Below, in pieces: positions 16,101-24,417 of a stretch of DNA of 54,300 nucleotides. The notes beneath the pieces were generated by a model, which was not told where the DNA came from, did no database searches, and saw nothing but the letters and a program-made list of their open reading frames with translations. Location: positions 1 through 54,300 of the IMG/VR virus record IMGVR_UViG_3300047462_000784. One strand, 5' to 3'. The DNA comes from a virus. Each line of letters begins with the position of its first letter. Position 1 is the first letter of the stretch. The position numbers and the translations under genes were made by a program.

Positions 16101-17191
16101 CGCGGCTCGAAGCCGCCGTATCCGTCCGGCACGGTCTGGTCGCAGTAGCGCGCGATCGCATACAGCGCCCACTTGTCGATACTGGATGGATCGATGAAAT
16201 CGCCCAGACCGTAGCGGCCATTGGTCAGCAGGTCGTAAAAGCACCAGGCCGGATTGTCCGACCATGCCAGCTTGAAAGTGCCGTCCCACAGATCACCATA
16301 GGTGCGCGCCACCGGATCGTAGTTGGTGGGAACGCGGATGATCAGACCTTTGATGCCGTAGGCCCGGCTCGGGATGGACGTGAACTGCGCAGCGTCGATC
16401 TGTGTGCCTACCAGTACCGAGTTCGGGTAGGCCAGGCGCGAACCGATGATGCCGGTATAACTGTCGAAGAAGGTCTTGTTGTTGACGGCGGAAGTCGTCG
16501 CGTCGCCTGTCACGCGGGTGACGCGCACATCCCACGGTCCGGCCCCTTCCAGCTTGATCAGGTACGCGCGTTGATAGCGGCTGCTGGTCTTGCCGGCGAT
16601 CGTGTCGCTGACCCTGTTGACATAGCCGCCGCCATTGGTCTGCACCTCGATCGTGATATCGACGGAACTGCCGGTGATATTGCCATTGGTCGTGTCTTGC
16701 GTAGTGAGGGCCGGCACCGACACGGTGACCCGCAGGCTGTCGAGATTCGGGTTCGTCAGCGTGCGCACGATCGGCACGCCATTCTTGACCTCGACGCCGA
16801 CTGCGGTTTCGTATTCGACGTCGGACACGCCATCGAGCGGCAACTGGTCCTGCGTGCCGTTGCGCCATTGCGCGGCGACATCGACGAAATTGAAGGTGCC
16901 GTTCGTATTCTGCAGTGGACCGCCCGATGCCTGCGTCGATCCATCCGGATTCTGCAGCGGCACCTCGTTCAGGTAGATCGATTGCAGTCCGTTGATCAGC
17001 CCGACGATCGGCCCTTCGCACAGCACATCGATCACCTTGGCGATCTGGCGGGAACGCAGGCTGTCCGACGCTTCGGTCGCGCCGGATCCACCGCCACCCT
17101 TGCCGCCACCACCGGCGCCGCGTATGGTTGGAGCACTTGCAACGGCAGCCCGCCTGACAGCAGAATCAATGGTAGGAATATCGCTGCTCAT
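13103..17191 (-). CDS. J: tail tip / host-specificity protein J
   Basis: 1362 residues from ATG at 17191 (ATGA overlap with the upstream gene). The near-N-terminal SDSLRSRQIAKVIDVLCEGP is the conserved start of λ gpJ-type proteins, followed by long β domains and fibronectin-III-like regions (about 700-900). Residues about 955-1120 contain near-identical tandem repeats of 32 residues (ANGNTAAIVSEQNARASADG type), a coiled-coil stem, and then a tip domain. Known: gpJ forms the central tail tip and binds the outer-membrane receptor. A Gly-rich GGGGKGGGG patch lies near residue 30. Divergence or copy-number change in the repeats would be expected to affect host range. Confidence 0.95.
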   Translation of the reverse strand: MSSDIPTIDSAVRRAAVASAPTIRGAGGGGKGGGGSGATEASDSLRSRQIAKVIDVLCEGPIVGLINGLQSIYLNEVPLQNPDGSTQASGGPLQNTNGTFNFVDVAAQWRNGTQDQLPLDGVSDVEYETAVGVEVKNGVPIVRTLTNPNLDSLRVTVSVPALTTQDTTNGNITGSSVDITIEVQTNGGGYVNRVSDTIAGKTSSRYQRAYLIKLEGAGPWDVRVTRVTGDATTSAVNNKTFFDSYTGIIGSRLAYPNSVLVGTQIDAAQFTSIPSRAYGIKGLIIRVPTNYDPVARTYGDLWDGTFKLAWSDNPAWCFYDLLTNGRYGLGDFIDPSSIDKWALYAIARYCDQTVPDGYGGFEPRFTCNLYLQTRAEAYSVAQNFASIFRAITFWSAGTIVAMQDRPADASALYTNANVIDGVFSYSGTSIKQRHTVALIGWNDPADFYRQKIEYVQDDEGVRQLGVVQTQLTAFGCTSKGQAHRLGHWLLATEKYATESVAFKAGLDGCALYPGAIIKTSDLNRAGKRMGGRLGPSTASVLTLDADFVLEDGKSYSIDVIGSDGSTNACAIVGPAGMNVTTRTVHIMPPLAAAPQTNAIYVIASNDLAAETWRVMGVQESDNNVVDVMAIAHYDGLFDLVDNGARFDLPQVSNIKTAPDSPGSLSAMTSPYIVAGHVAGLRLTLSWASSAGTFRVSWRTASGQQDAREVHQTSVDIDNVDLTTYYFSVVAVSAIGRESVPSVLTYVVSPKTTAPLPLTALSASGDILQIHLAWIYAASVDTKLLEIWGGVSSDQATAVKLAEIAYPTAQWTQQGLGAGVTRSYWARVVDTSGNVSAWSGPASATTSTDASDILSYLAGQIGKTELGQDVLKPIEDAETLIGPVLQQIDVLLNGVGQQDQLAATQLTGLIAADNALKAARDSLTSTIGGVAAQVTSEATQRVTATDALASQISGVSATANGNTALILSEQTARANADSALSTLVTTVAATANSNTAAITSEQSARANADSAISTRVDSVAATANGNTAAIVSEQNARASADGALSTRIDSVVATASGNTAAIVTEQNARAGADGALSTRIDSVVASANGNAAAIQSEASARASADSALSSNITTVAATANNASASAQTATSALATTNGQLSAMSTIKTQIATGGRTYLASIGVGVSNSTGIVESQILLSANRVAMIDESSGTLTTPFVIQGGQTFISQALIGTAWITNAKIASAAVGTLNIGGNAVTIPASISGNGGAGPFSGSGSYVMSQVFSATLNVSYAVPTPVIVLVTWQSGAPSDGGNTRVEIRADGNTVLAASDTAPSGITTSHVASAVVNLAAGAHSFTLWFANDWPGGGTWNLGNWSLTVLGAMR

Positions 17192-17754
17192 ACTGCAATC
17201 TGCTCCACCGACAGCCCGGCCGACACGACCTGCGATCCGACGATCATGGCGCCGTAGCAGATCGGCACGGGATTGCCCTGGGCGGTGGTGTTGACCGGGC
17301 CGTTGAAGCAATAGGATGCCTGGTTGTTGGGAGGCGTGGCAGGACCGGGAGGGCGTATCAGCATCTGCGAGATGCCGCCGACCATCATCGAAACGCCGAT
17401 ATTCACCAGCCACGACTGGTCGAAATAGGCGCCGACCACGACCAGCACCGCGCCCAGTATCGTCTGGAACACGCCGTGCCCGGCTCCGGCCACGACCGGC
17501 ACGATCCTGATGGTGGCATCATCGCTCGTCTTCAACAGATCCTTTTGCCCGATATTGGTCTTGCCGACAAATACATGAAAACCCGCCGCAGAATGCTGGA
17601 ACAGGTAAGCCTCGAATCCTTCCAGGTTGGCGCGCAGTGCGCGTATCGCTTCGGCCGGCGACCTGACGTCGAAGCGGAACACGCGCCCGAACCGCCTGCC
17701 GAGGTGACCGTAGAGCCGGACTTCACGCATACTGTTTTGCATCGTATTGTGCAT
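17188..17754 (-). CDS. I: tail assembly protein I
   Basis: 188 residues from ATG at 17754, selected by AGGAG eight bases upstream. MREVRLYGHLGRRFGRVFRF is a typical λ gpI start, then a ubiquitin-like β-grasp region, and a Gly/Val-rich hydrophobic stretch (about 95-135, TILGAVLVVVGAYF) predicted to enter a membrane or core. Overlaps the K homologue by 32 bases and J by ATGA. Known: I acts with K and L in tail-tip assembly. Confidence 0.9.
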   Translation of the reverse strand: MHNTMQNSMREVRLYGHLGRRFGRVFRFDVRSPAEAIRALRANLEGFEAYLFQHSAAGFHVFVGKTNIGQKDLLKTSDDATIRIVPVVAGAGHGVFQTILGAVLVVVGAYFDQSWLVNIGVSMMVGGISQMLIRPPGPATPPNNQASYCFNGPVNTTAQGNPVPICYGAMIVGSQVVSAGLSVEQIAV

Positions 17755-18487
17755 CAATCAAACTCCTGTGCCGGACCACCTTGACGGTGCTGCGCTGCCA
17801 GTAGCCGCCATAGATGTCGCGGCTCGACAGGCGATGCATGCAGTGTTGCAAGATGAGTCCGTCGCCGATATATACGGCCGCATGGTTTGGCACTTCCGCG
17901 CCGATCTGCATCAGCAGGCCATCGTGTTTCCGCATCGGCTGGTCGTTCGCGAGGGTGACGAATCCGGCTCGCTCGAAATTGTCCAGATAGAGATTGCCGC
18001 CGCTGGAATGACTGCCCTTCAGCCACCATTCCTCGTCGCGCTCGAAGTCTGGGAGGTCGAGCGCGAGTTCTTGCCGGTAGTAATCCCGGATCAGCGAATA
18101 GCAATCCAGGATGCCGTGCGAAAACGCGCGTCCGACCAGTGGCGCCTGGTAGCCGCTTGGCGCAAAGGTATGGATCGCGCCCGTCGGCCAGTTAACGATA
18201 ATCCACGGCAATCCCGAGCGCCCGCAGCTGACCAGATCGGCTTCCGACGGAAACGGGGGCATGCCGGGGTGGCTGTGAACGATGTGCGTGATCTCGCCGG
18301 TTTCCTCGGCTGCCGCATAGTCCTGCGGCCTGATCGCGAAGTGGCTGTTGCCGGGCGCGATGTTGGTGCAGGGGATATAGCGCTGCCTGCCGCGCGCAAC
18401 GACCACCACGCCGCAGCATTCGCGCGGGTAAGCGCGTTCGGCGTCGGCGCGGATCGCGGCAAGAACGGCGTCGCTGACCGGAATCAT
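17723..18487 (-). CDS. K: tail assembly protein K (JAB + NlpC/P60)
   Basis: 254 residues from ATG at 18487 (ATGA overlap). The N-terminal JAB/MPN metalloprotease-like domain carries HSHPGMPPFPSEAD near 72. The C-terminal NlpC/P60 cysteine-peptidase domain carries GILDCYSLIRDYY (Cys near 126) and NHAAVYIGDG. This two-domain plan is that of λ gpK. Known: needed for tail-tip maturation and possibly peptidoglycan penetration. Both sets of catalytic residues appear intact. Confidence 0.93.
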   Translation of the reverse strand: MIPVSDAVLAAIRADAERAYPRECCGVVVVARGRQRYIPCTNIAPGNSHFAIRPQDYAAAEETGEITHIVHSHPGMPPFPSEADLVSCGRSGLPWIIVNWPTGAIHTFAPSGYQAPLVGRAFSHGILDCYSLIRDYYRQELALDLPDFERDEEWWLKGSHSSGGNLYLDNFERAGFVTLANDQPMRKHDGLLMQIGAEVPNHAAVYIGDGLILQHCMHRLSSRDIYGGYWQRSTVKVVRHRSLIDAQYDAKQYA

Positions 18488-19203
18488 TGCACCAGCCCGC
18501 AGCCGGGAAAGCCGCCATACGGCAGCACGCCGGAACCGAAGCGCAGCTTGCAGTCGGTGAGCCGTTTGCCGCACAGATCGAGCGTGAGGTCGGTGGTGGT
18601 GGTGCCGTCTTCCTTTGCAACCGCGCCGCCGGCATAGCCGCACTCCGGCGAGCGGTAGACCCAGGCGCAGCAATTCTGGATCATCTGGCGCCGGGGCAAC
18701 GTGACGCCCTGCATGTCCAGGGCGGAAGCCAGCTCGAATTCCATCTGCGTGGGGTTTTCATTCGCCTTGCGGTCGATGATCCAGATGTCGTCGGGCAGCG
18801 CCTGGTTCGGATCGGCCTGTGGATTGCCGGATGCGAAATTCACCGCATCCAGGAAGCGCGCGAAGGTGCGCTTGCGAATGAATCTGCAACCGAGGAAATA
18901 GCCGAACTCGCGCGCCTGGGCGCCCATCAGGCCCTGCGCATTGGATACTTTGACGACTGGACGCGGCAGCGCGCCCGTGCTGCGCTTGTCGAAGCCAGTC
19001 GCCTCGATCGGGAAGCGCGCATAGGTCTGTCCCTGCCATATGACGTCGCCGGACAGTTCGTTGGTGCCGGCATGAAAATGGAACACACCACCGCCCTGTT
19101 TGCCGAGGTCCAGCACGAACAGTTCGATCAGTGCGGAGGGTGCGAGGCTCTGTATTTCAGTCTGGATAGTTTCAGACTGGATGGTGTCGGTTTGGAATGT
19201 CAT
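18484..19203 (-). CDS. L: minor tail protein L with Fe-S cysteines
   Basis: 239 residues. Similar to λ gpL throughout: PSALIELFVLDL start, then GCRFIRKRTFARFLDAVNF, ELASALDMQGVTLPRR and a C-terminal cysteine cluster (NCCAWVYRSPECGY, DLCGKRLTDCKLRFG). Known: λ gpL binds an iron-sulfur cluster through such cysteines and sits at the tail tip. The gene is preceded by a terminator-like hairpin and coupled to K by ATGA. Confidence 0.93.
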   Translation of the reverse strand: MTFQTDTIQSETIQTEIQSLAPSALIELFVLDLGKQGGGVFHFHAGTNELSGDVIWQGQTYARFPIEATGFDKRSTGALPRPVVKVSNAQGLMGAQAREFGYFLGCRFIRKRTFARFLDAVNFASGNPQADPNQALPDDIWIIDRKANENPTQMEFELASALDMQGVTLPRRQMIQNCCAWVYRSPECGYAGGAVAKEDGTTTTDLTLDLCGKRLTDCKLRFGSGVLPYGGFPGCGLVQ

Positions 19204-19210
19204 GGATGCA

Positions 19211-19235
19211 AAAATGCCGCCCGCAGGCGGCGTCG
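19211..19235 (-). terminator. terminator-like hairpin between M and L
   Basis: Minus strand GCCGCC-TGCG-GGCGGC followed by ATTTTTG: six G:C pairs, a four-base loop and a short U run. Lies seven bases upstream of the L start codon. Confidence 0.6.
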
Positions 19236-19256
19236 TGAATGTTGAATGACTAATGG

Positions 19257-19592
19257 TTAATTCCCGAAATCCTGCTCAAACGTGGCGGTGATCGTCCACA
19301 GCTTGTCGGTATTGATCTGCGCCGAATAATCAGCGCACTTGAAGCGGAAACTGGTCGTCTCGCCTGGCGGCTGCCAGTCGAAGGCCGTGACGCCGCCGGC
19401 TGCCCGCAGAAAGCCCATGATCGAGTCGCGCTCACTGGCTCGCTTGTTGGCGAAGGTGAGCGACCACGACTGCGGATTGGTGTTCAGGCCGAAGGCGGTG
19501 CGCTGCTCGTAGCCGTCGCCGAACTTTGCCACCACGACCCTTGGTTTTTCGGTCAGGCTGGCGTTGCTGGGCGGGAAAGTGAATGTCGTCAT
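19257..19592 (-). CDS. M: minor tail protein M
   Basis: 111 residues. MTTFTFPPSNASLTEKPRVV and KFGDGYEQRTAFGLNTNPQS followed by WSLTF are the well-conserved λ gpM-type start. The rest (VTAFDWQPPGE, W..TATFEQDF) fits phage minor tail protein M. Overlaps the tape-measure stop by ATGA. Known: M caps the tape measure at the distal tail. Confidence 0.92.
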   Translation of the reverse strand: MTTFTFPPSNASLTEKPRVVVAKFGDGYEQRTAFGLNTNPQSWSLTFANKRASERDSIMGFLRAAGGVTAFDWQPPGETTSFRFKCADYSAQINTDKLWTITATFEQDFGN

Positions 19593-22348
19593 GTCGCCAG
19601 CAAGCCTCCCGAGCGCTTCTCTGCCACGATCACCTCGCGCACTTTGGCGCCGATCATCGCTCCCAGTTGCGACATCTGGCGTGCGTTCCCGGTCGACGAG
19701 GTGGTGCTGTCGCCGGTCTGTGCATTCACCGTGATGTTGATGGAAACGTCGCCGCTGCCGGGGGATGGTTTGCCGGTGAGGCCGCGTATCACATCGGCCT
19801 GTGGCGCGGGCAGCACCATTTCCTTTTCGTGCAGTTGCGTCAGCGGGTTTACGCCGGACGGAATGTCATATCCGCCGGCAGCCGACATGATATCCATACC
19901 GCCACCGTCGCCGCCAGCCCACGAACCTGCCGATCCGGCGCCAGAGTCCGAGCCCGATCCGAAGCCAAAGCCGGACGAAAACCCGCCAACCGCCATGTCG
20001 ACGATCCCGGCGATCGCCTTCTTGATCAGGATGCGCTCGATATCGGCCAGGATGGATGTCGCCAGGCTCTTGAACGACAGTTTGCCGGTCTGCACAAAAC
20101 TGACGAAGGCGTCTTCGGCACCCTTGAATGCGTTGTCCATGGCATTGCCGATCTGCGCGCCGACATCATTGGCCGCTTCCCCATACTTGCGGATCGATTC
20201 GCGCGCGTTGAACCAGGGATCCTTCTGCTTGTCGTTTTGCTGCTGGATCAGGTCAATTGCCTTTTGCGTTTGCGCGGCCCCGGCCGCAACGGCGCCGGAG
20301 ACATCCGCATTGGGATCCTTCAGGTGCAACTGGCGGATCCGTTCCTGCACTTCCAGGTCGATCTTGCGCGCGGCGGTCAGCTTGGCGATCTCGAGCGTGC
20401 TCTTGCCCATCAGGTCGATCGAGAACTGCTGCTGGGCATTCGACAATTCCTGGTTGCGCGTCCATTCGATGGTGGCGCGGTCGAAGTCGGAATAGATCTT
20501 GAGTTGTTCGGAGCTGGTCTTGATCATGGCAGCGCTGGCCTCGGCTTCGGCTGCGGCGCGCTTGGCGGCAATTTCGATCAGCTTGACGTCGGCGGCGGCG
20601 ATTTTTACCTTGTCGGTATCCGTGCTGAGCGCCGCCTTGTACTTGTTGACCGCAGCGGCCTCCTTGTCGTAGGCGGCCAGCGTTTCCGTATAGTTGTCGG
20701 CGATGAGCTTGCGCTTCTCGTCGTAATAGGTGCGGGCATTGATGTACTCGCTGTCATACGACTGCTTGAGGAAACCCTGCCGCGTTTCCATGCTCTTCTT
20801 CTCGGCCGCGATCAGGGCATCCTGTGATTTCAGGTAGCCTTCGAGGATGGTCTTGGCGGGGTCATCGGCCGGGCCGTCTGGCTTGTCCTTCGGTTTCGGC
20901 ACCCATGTCTTGCCCTTGGCAGCGGCCACGCCGGATTCATTGCGATCGTCCAGCGCCCATGCCTGCTTCATCGCGTCTGAATTATGCCGTGCCTGCGCGA
21001 CGATGTTGTCGCCGATCTCCCCCAGCCGGCCCTTTGCGTCGGTCCAGCCGGCAATCAGTGCTTCCTTCGCGCCGGTAAAGTCGCCCTGGAGCACCTTGAC
21101 TCCCGCAGCCGCGACGCCGCCCAGGCCGGAGCCTATCGCCGAGACGCTGCCAACGATCGATTCGGCTACGATGTAGGCGACGGTCTTGAGCCCATAGAAC
21201 AGCGAGGTGATCGTTGCGATGCTGTAGCGGAAGGTATTCACAGCAAACGGAAAGCCTTCCTTGAAGAATTCCGCGAGATCGGTCAGGATCGGCATGATGT
21301 TGTCGGCCCAGGCGCGCTTGAATCCCTCCGAGGTCAGTTCGGTTTCACGATTGAAGTCGCGCATCGCGTCTTCATAGCGCTTGACCGCTGCCTGCGAATC
21401 AGCGCCGATGCCGAGGTTATAGTCGTTCAGGCGCGCAGCCGCCGCAGCCATCGCCTCCTTGGTAACTGTCGCAGCGGCAGCGACCTGAGCTGCGGTCCCG
21501 AGTCCGATTGCGGAGGCTGCCTGGTTGCGATCCCATCCGGACGTGTATTCATTGAGAACCGCATTCGCATTCTGGATGGTGTCCGTCAATGGCAGCAGGT
21601 TGCCGTTGACGTCCTTGTATTTGACGCCGAGCCGGTCGAGCTCATCGGTATTCGTGTGGATCGCACCGGCAGCGCTGGTGAACACCGATGTGTAGTCCGA
21701 TTTGTTCACGCCCAGTGCAGCGATCGCAGCGTTGGTGGCGGACGCCTGCTGGGCCGTCAGGTTGAGGGAATTCTGGATTTCCTTGATTTCGTTGTTGGTC
21801 GTGATCAGCGCATCGATGCTCTCGCTCTTGTAACTTTCTCCGGTGAACAAACCGGCGATGAAGCCTATTGCTTCCTTTATCACTTTATAGGTGACGTAGA
21901 TGGCAGACAGTGCTGCGGCGCTGACGCCGGCGATCAATGCGATACCGGTGATGACCAGCCGGGTCTTGACGTAGGATTTGAATCCTTCGATCGCCTTGTC
22001 TGCAGTTGTTGCGCCGGCACCAACACCCGCACCGAATGCTGCCGCGAATTTCTCGGATGTCGAGGTGAAGTCGACGTTATCGGCTGCATTTTGCAAATCG
22101 TCAATCGCAGCGGTCGACTTTTCGGTGCTGGAGGCAATCGCATCGTTGGCTGCTTCCATGTTGCTGCTCATCGCCTTGGCAGCGCGTTCCATTTCGGCAG
22201 CGGCCTGCATCAGGCTGGTCTGGAACTGCTCGACCGATGCAGCCGACTCGCCCATGCCAGACTGGGCTGCGCGCGAAGCCGTATCCATGTTGCTGATAAA
22301 TCGGGATACGTCCGCGTTGACGGTGATGGATAAATTGCCAAGAGCCAT
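19589..22348 (-). CDS. tail tape measure protein
   Basis: 919 residues, the longest helical protein of the tail cluster. The N-terminal half is Ala-rich coiled coil (ADVSRFISNMDTASRAAQSG), with a hydrophobic block near 140-190 (VITGIALIAGVSAAALSAIY) as in proteins that reach the inner membrane during DNA entry. The middle is charged helix (TRQGFLKQSYDSEYINARTY). The Gly-rich C-terminus ends GAKVREVIVAEKRSG. Length in this family sets tail length. ATG at 22348 lacks a good ribosome site. The gene lies directly behind the plus-strand AbiE insertion, so its transcript must cross that cassette in antisense. Confidence 0.92.
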   Translation of the reverse strand: MALGNLSITVNADVSRFISNMDTASRAAQSGMGESAASVEQFQTSLMQAAAEMERAAKAMSSNMEAANDAIASSTEKSTAAIDDLQNAADNVDFTSTSEKFAAAFGAGVGAGATTADKAIEGFKSYVKTRLVITGIALIAGVSAAALSAIYVTYKVIKEAIGFIAGLFTGESYKSESIDALITTNNEIKEIQNSLNLTAQQASATNAAIAALGVNKSDYTSVFTSAAGAIHTNTDELDRLGVKYKDVNGNLLPLTDTIQNANAVLNEYTSGWDRNQAASAIGLGTAAQVAAAATVTKEAMAAAAARLNDYNLGIGADSQAAVKRYEDAMRDFNRETELTSEGFKRAWADNIMPILTDLAEFFKEGFPFAVNTFRYSIATITSLFYGLKTVAYIVAESIVGSVSAIGSGLGGVAAAGVKVLQGDFTGAKEALIAGWTDAKGRLGEIGDNIVAQARHNSDAMKQAWALDDRNESGVAAAKGKTWVPKPKDKPDGPADDPAKTILEGYLKSQDALIAAEKKSMETRQGFLKQSYDSEYINARTYYDEKRKLIADNYTETLAAYDKEAAAVNKYKAALSTDTDKVKIAAADVKLIEIAAKRAAAEAEASAAMIKTSSEQLKIYSDFDRATIEWTRNQELSNAQQQFSIDLMGKSTLEIAKLTAARKIDLEVQERIRQLHLKDPNADVSGAVAAGAAQTQKAIDLIQQQNDKQKDPWFNARESIRKYGEAANDVGAQIGNAMDNAFKGAEDAFVSFVQTGKLSFKSLATSILADIERILIKKAIAGIVDMAVGGFSSGFGFGSGSDSGAGSAGSWAGGDGGGMDIMSAAGGYDIPSGVNPLTQLHEKEMVLPAPQADVIRGLTGKPSPGSGDVSINITVNAQTGDSTTSSTGNARQMSQLGAMIGAKVREVIVAEKRSGGLLAT

Positions 22349-22433
22349 GTGTTTTTAGCAAAAGTGCGTGAAACGGGTTGACCGATTCATAAGGTGTGAC
22401 GCCAGCATCGGACAGCTACGGAATCGGGATTTG

Positions 22434-22442
22434 TGCTACAAT
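22434..22442 (+). promoter_or_regulatory. extended -10 promoter of abiE operon
   Basis: TGC-TACAAT is an extended -10 element 29 bases before the AbiEi start codon; the matching -35 is weak. Two close ATGAAA words (around 22447 and 22459) follow the -10 and could be operator half-sites for AbiEi autoregulation. Confidence 0.45.
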
Positions 22443-22470
22443 TTGCATGAAACTTCAATGAAAATCCATT

Positions 22471-23082
22471 ATGACTACTAGCTTGCGACACCATCCCGCC
22501 GCCGTTAAGGGCGGCTCTGCCGGCCTTGCCAGCACCCTGCGCGCCGGCCGGGTCTATCGTCGCGAGGATTTGGCGCAGGTATCGAAGGCGGTGGATCGCG
22601 ATCTGCGCGAACTGGTGGTACGCGGGCAATTGAAGAAGCTGGCGCAAGGTTTGTACTACGCCCCGCGGCAATCGGACTTCGGTACCGTTCCCCCTGACGA
22701 TCAGGATTTGATGGAAGCATTCCTGCGCGACAAGGATTTTTTGGTTTTTTCGCCGTCCGCATATAACACGCTCGGACTGGGAACGACCCAGCTATACAAT
22801 CGCACCCTCGTCTACAACCACAAGCGGCACGGAGTGTTTGCCTTGGGAAACCGTCAGTTCGACTGCAGGGTCAAGCCGCGTTTTCCGAAGAAACTCACGC
22901 CGGAATTCCTGTTTGTCGACATGCTCAATAATCTCGACGAACTGGCCGAGGACAAGGCGCTCGTTTCCGCAGAAGCGCAACGCAAGGTCGGAGAATTCGA
23001 CCGCGCACGCCTGCTGCGGGCCTTAACCAGCTATGGCTCGGTGGCAACCAGGAAGCGCGTAGCGGGATGGTTGCATGCCTGA
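22471..23082 (+). CDS. abiEi: AbiEi-family antitoxin / transcriptional regulator
   Basis: 203 residues. The N-terminal wHTH (about 30-75: VYRREDLAQVSKAVDRDLRE, then KLAQGLYYAPR) and the C-terminal domain with FVDMLNNLDELAED match the type IV AbiEi/DUF6088 antitoxins. Known: AbiEi represses its own promoter and counteracts the AbiEii nucleotidyltransferase. Its last eight bases overlap the toxin gene. It lies opposite to the tail operon, so it is probably expressed from its own promoter in the lysogen. Confidence 0.88.
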   Translation: MTTSLRHHPAAVKGGSAGLASTLRAGRVYRREDLAQVSKAVDRDLRELVVRGQLKKLAQGLYYAPRQSDFGTVPPDDQDLMEAFLRDKDFLVFSPSAYNTLGLGTTQLYNRTLVYNHKRHGVFALGNRQFDCRVKPRFPKKLTPEFLFVDMLNNLDELAEDKALVSAEAQRKVGEFDRARLLRALTSYGSVATRKRVAGWLHA

Positions 23083-24019
23083 GTTCTTGCATGACCATCG
23101 CGATTTTTCCCAATTGATCGCTATCCTGGCCGAGCAGCGTGGCATCGACCCCGCGTTGGTCGAAAAAGACTACTGGATCATGCATTGCCTTTGGGGACTC
23201 CAGACACAGGGATTTCGCTTCGAATTGAAGGGCGGCACATCGCTCTCGAAGGGTTTTGGCGTTATTCACCGTTTTTCGGAGGATATCGATATACGGATCG
23301 AACCGCCGGATGATCTGCATGTCAAATTTGGGCGCAACCATGACAAGCCGGCGCACGTCGCCTCGCGGCGTAATTTCTATGACGGGTTGGCCACCCAGAT
23401 TCGCATCCCGGGCATTGAGCGGGTTGAGCGCGACACCTTCTTCGACGACGACAAGATGCGCAGCGCCGGGATACGCCTGATCTATCCTAGCAGCATTCCG
23501 GCCCTTGCCGGTCTCAAGACGGGTATCCTGCTGGAACTGGGTTTTGACGATACGACGCCGAATCGACCCGTCGCGATTTCGTCCTGGGCCTTCAATCTTG
23601 CAGACGAGCGCAAAGTCGCAATGGTCGACAACCGTGCCCTGGACGTTGCCTGTTATGTGCCAACGTATACATTTGTCGAGAAACTGCAAACCATTTCAAC
23701 CAAGTATCGGCGGCTGGTCGAGTCAGGTACGTTTTCATCCAATTTCCTGCGGCATTACTACGATGTCTATTGTCTGCTTGAACTGCCCGAGATTCAGGCA
23801 TTCATAGGCACGCCGGAATATGCTGCACGCAAGGAACAGCGTTTTCGCACTGGCGACGAGCAGGTGATCGCCAGAAATCAGGCTTTCCTGCTTGAGGATC
23901 CGACCGAACGCGCGCGATTTGAATCCGAATACAAGAAGACGACAGCTTTGTATTATGAAGGTCAACCAGAGTTCAATGCGATACTGGATCGCATAGGACA
24001 GCATATTGGTGCGCTCTAG
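23075..24019 (+). CDS. abiEii: AbiEii-family nucleotidyltransferase toxin
   Basis: 314 residues. Nucleotidyltransferase motif KGGTSLSKGFGVI at residues 52-64 and the acidic pair SEDIDIRI (Asp70, Asp72); a VEKDYW motif precedes them at 29-34. Downstream segments (DVACYVPTYTFVEKLQTIST, RHYYDVYCLL) match AbiEii/AbiGii toxins. Known: these block growth and abort phage infection, apparently by modifying tRNA. The catalytic residues look intact. Pairs with the overlapping AbiEi. Confidence 0.92.
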   Translation: MPEFLHDHRDFSQLIAILAEQRGIDPALVEKDYWIMHCLWGLQTQGFRFELKGGTSLSKGFGVIHRFSEDIDIRIEPPDDLHVKFGRNHDKPAHVASRRNFYDGLATQIRIPGIERVERDTFFDDDKMRSAGIRLIYPSSIPALAGLKTGILLELGFDDTTPNRPVAISSWAFNLADERKVAMVDNRALDVACYVPTYTFVEKLQTISTKYRRLVESGTFSSNFLRHYYDVYCLLELPEIQAFIGTPEYAARKEQRFRTGDEQVIARNQAFLLEDPTERARFESEYKKTTALYYEGQPEFNAILDRIGQHIGAL

Positions 24020-24056
24020 CATTCTTGGCTATATATAGCGGCATCAGGAGAAAAAC

Positions 24057-24368
24057 ATGATCAAATTCAAGAACGGCATGCGCCCGATTCATCCGGGCGA
24101 GATCCTGCGCGAGGACTATCTGAAGCCGCTCGATATGAGCGCACACGCGCTGTCCAAGGCTTTACATGTTCCCCCGGACCGGATCAATAATATCGTGCTG
24201 GAGCGGCGCGGAATCTCGCCGGACACAGCGCTGCGGCTGGCACGGTACTTCGGCGGTGATGCACGGTCATGGCTCAATTTTCAGCAGGCTTACGATCTGA
24301 AAATAGCCGAGCAAGAAGTGCTGCCAAGAATCATCAAGGAAATTCAGCCGATGGCACGTGCGGCGTAG
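24057..24368 (+). CDS. higA: HigA-family antitoxin (HTH)
   Basis: 103 residues. MRPIHPGEILREDYLKPLDM, HALSKALHVPPDRINNIVLE and TALRLARYFGGDARSWLNFQ make a complete XRE-type HTH of the HigA/VapI family. Start ATG has AGGAG upstream. Usually such a gene follows a HigB RelE-type toxin; here the preceding gene is AbiEii and no HigB is present, so it is an orphan or has joined the AbiE operon as an extra regulator. A TATATATA stretch in the 37-base gap could be a promoter. Confidence 0.88.
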   Translation: MIKFKNGMRPIHPGEILREDYLKPLDMSAHALSKALHVPPDRINNIVLERRGISPDTALRLARYFGGDARSWLNFQQAYDLKIAEQEVLPRIIKEIQPMARAA

Positions 24369-24417
24369 CACAGCAATAAACTACAAGATTCGTCTGACCT
24401 ATCGCAACTACGGTTCG

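Noticed and set aside
13196-17257. Two long plus-strand open frames (about 554 and 791 codons) opposite the J gene
   Set aside because: They are antisense to a clear J homologue in G+C-rich DNA, have Arg/Gly/Asp-rich low-complexity translations and no ribosome sites.
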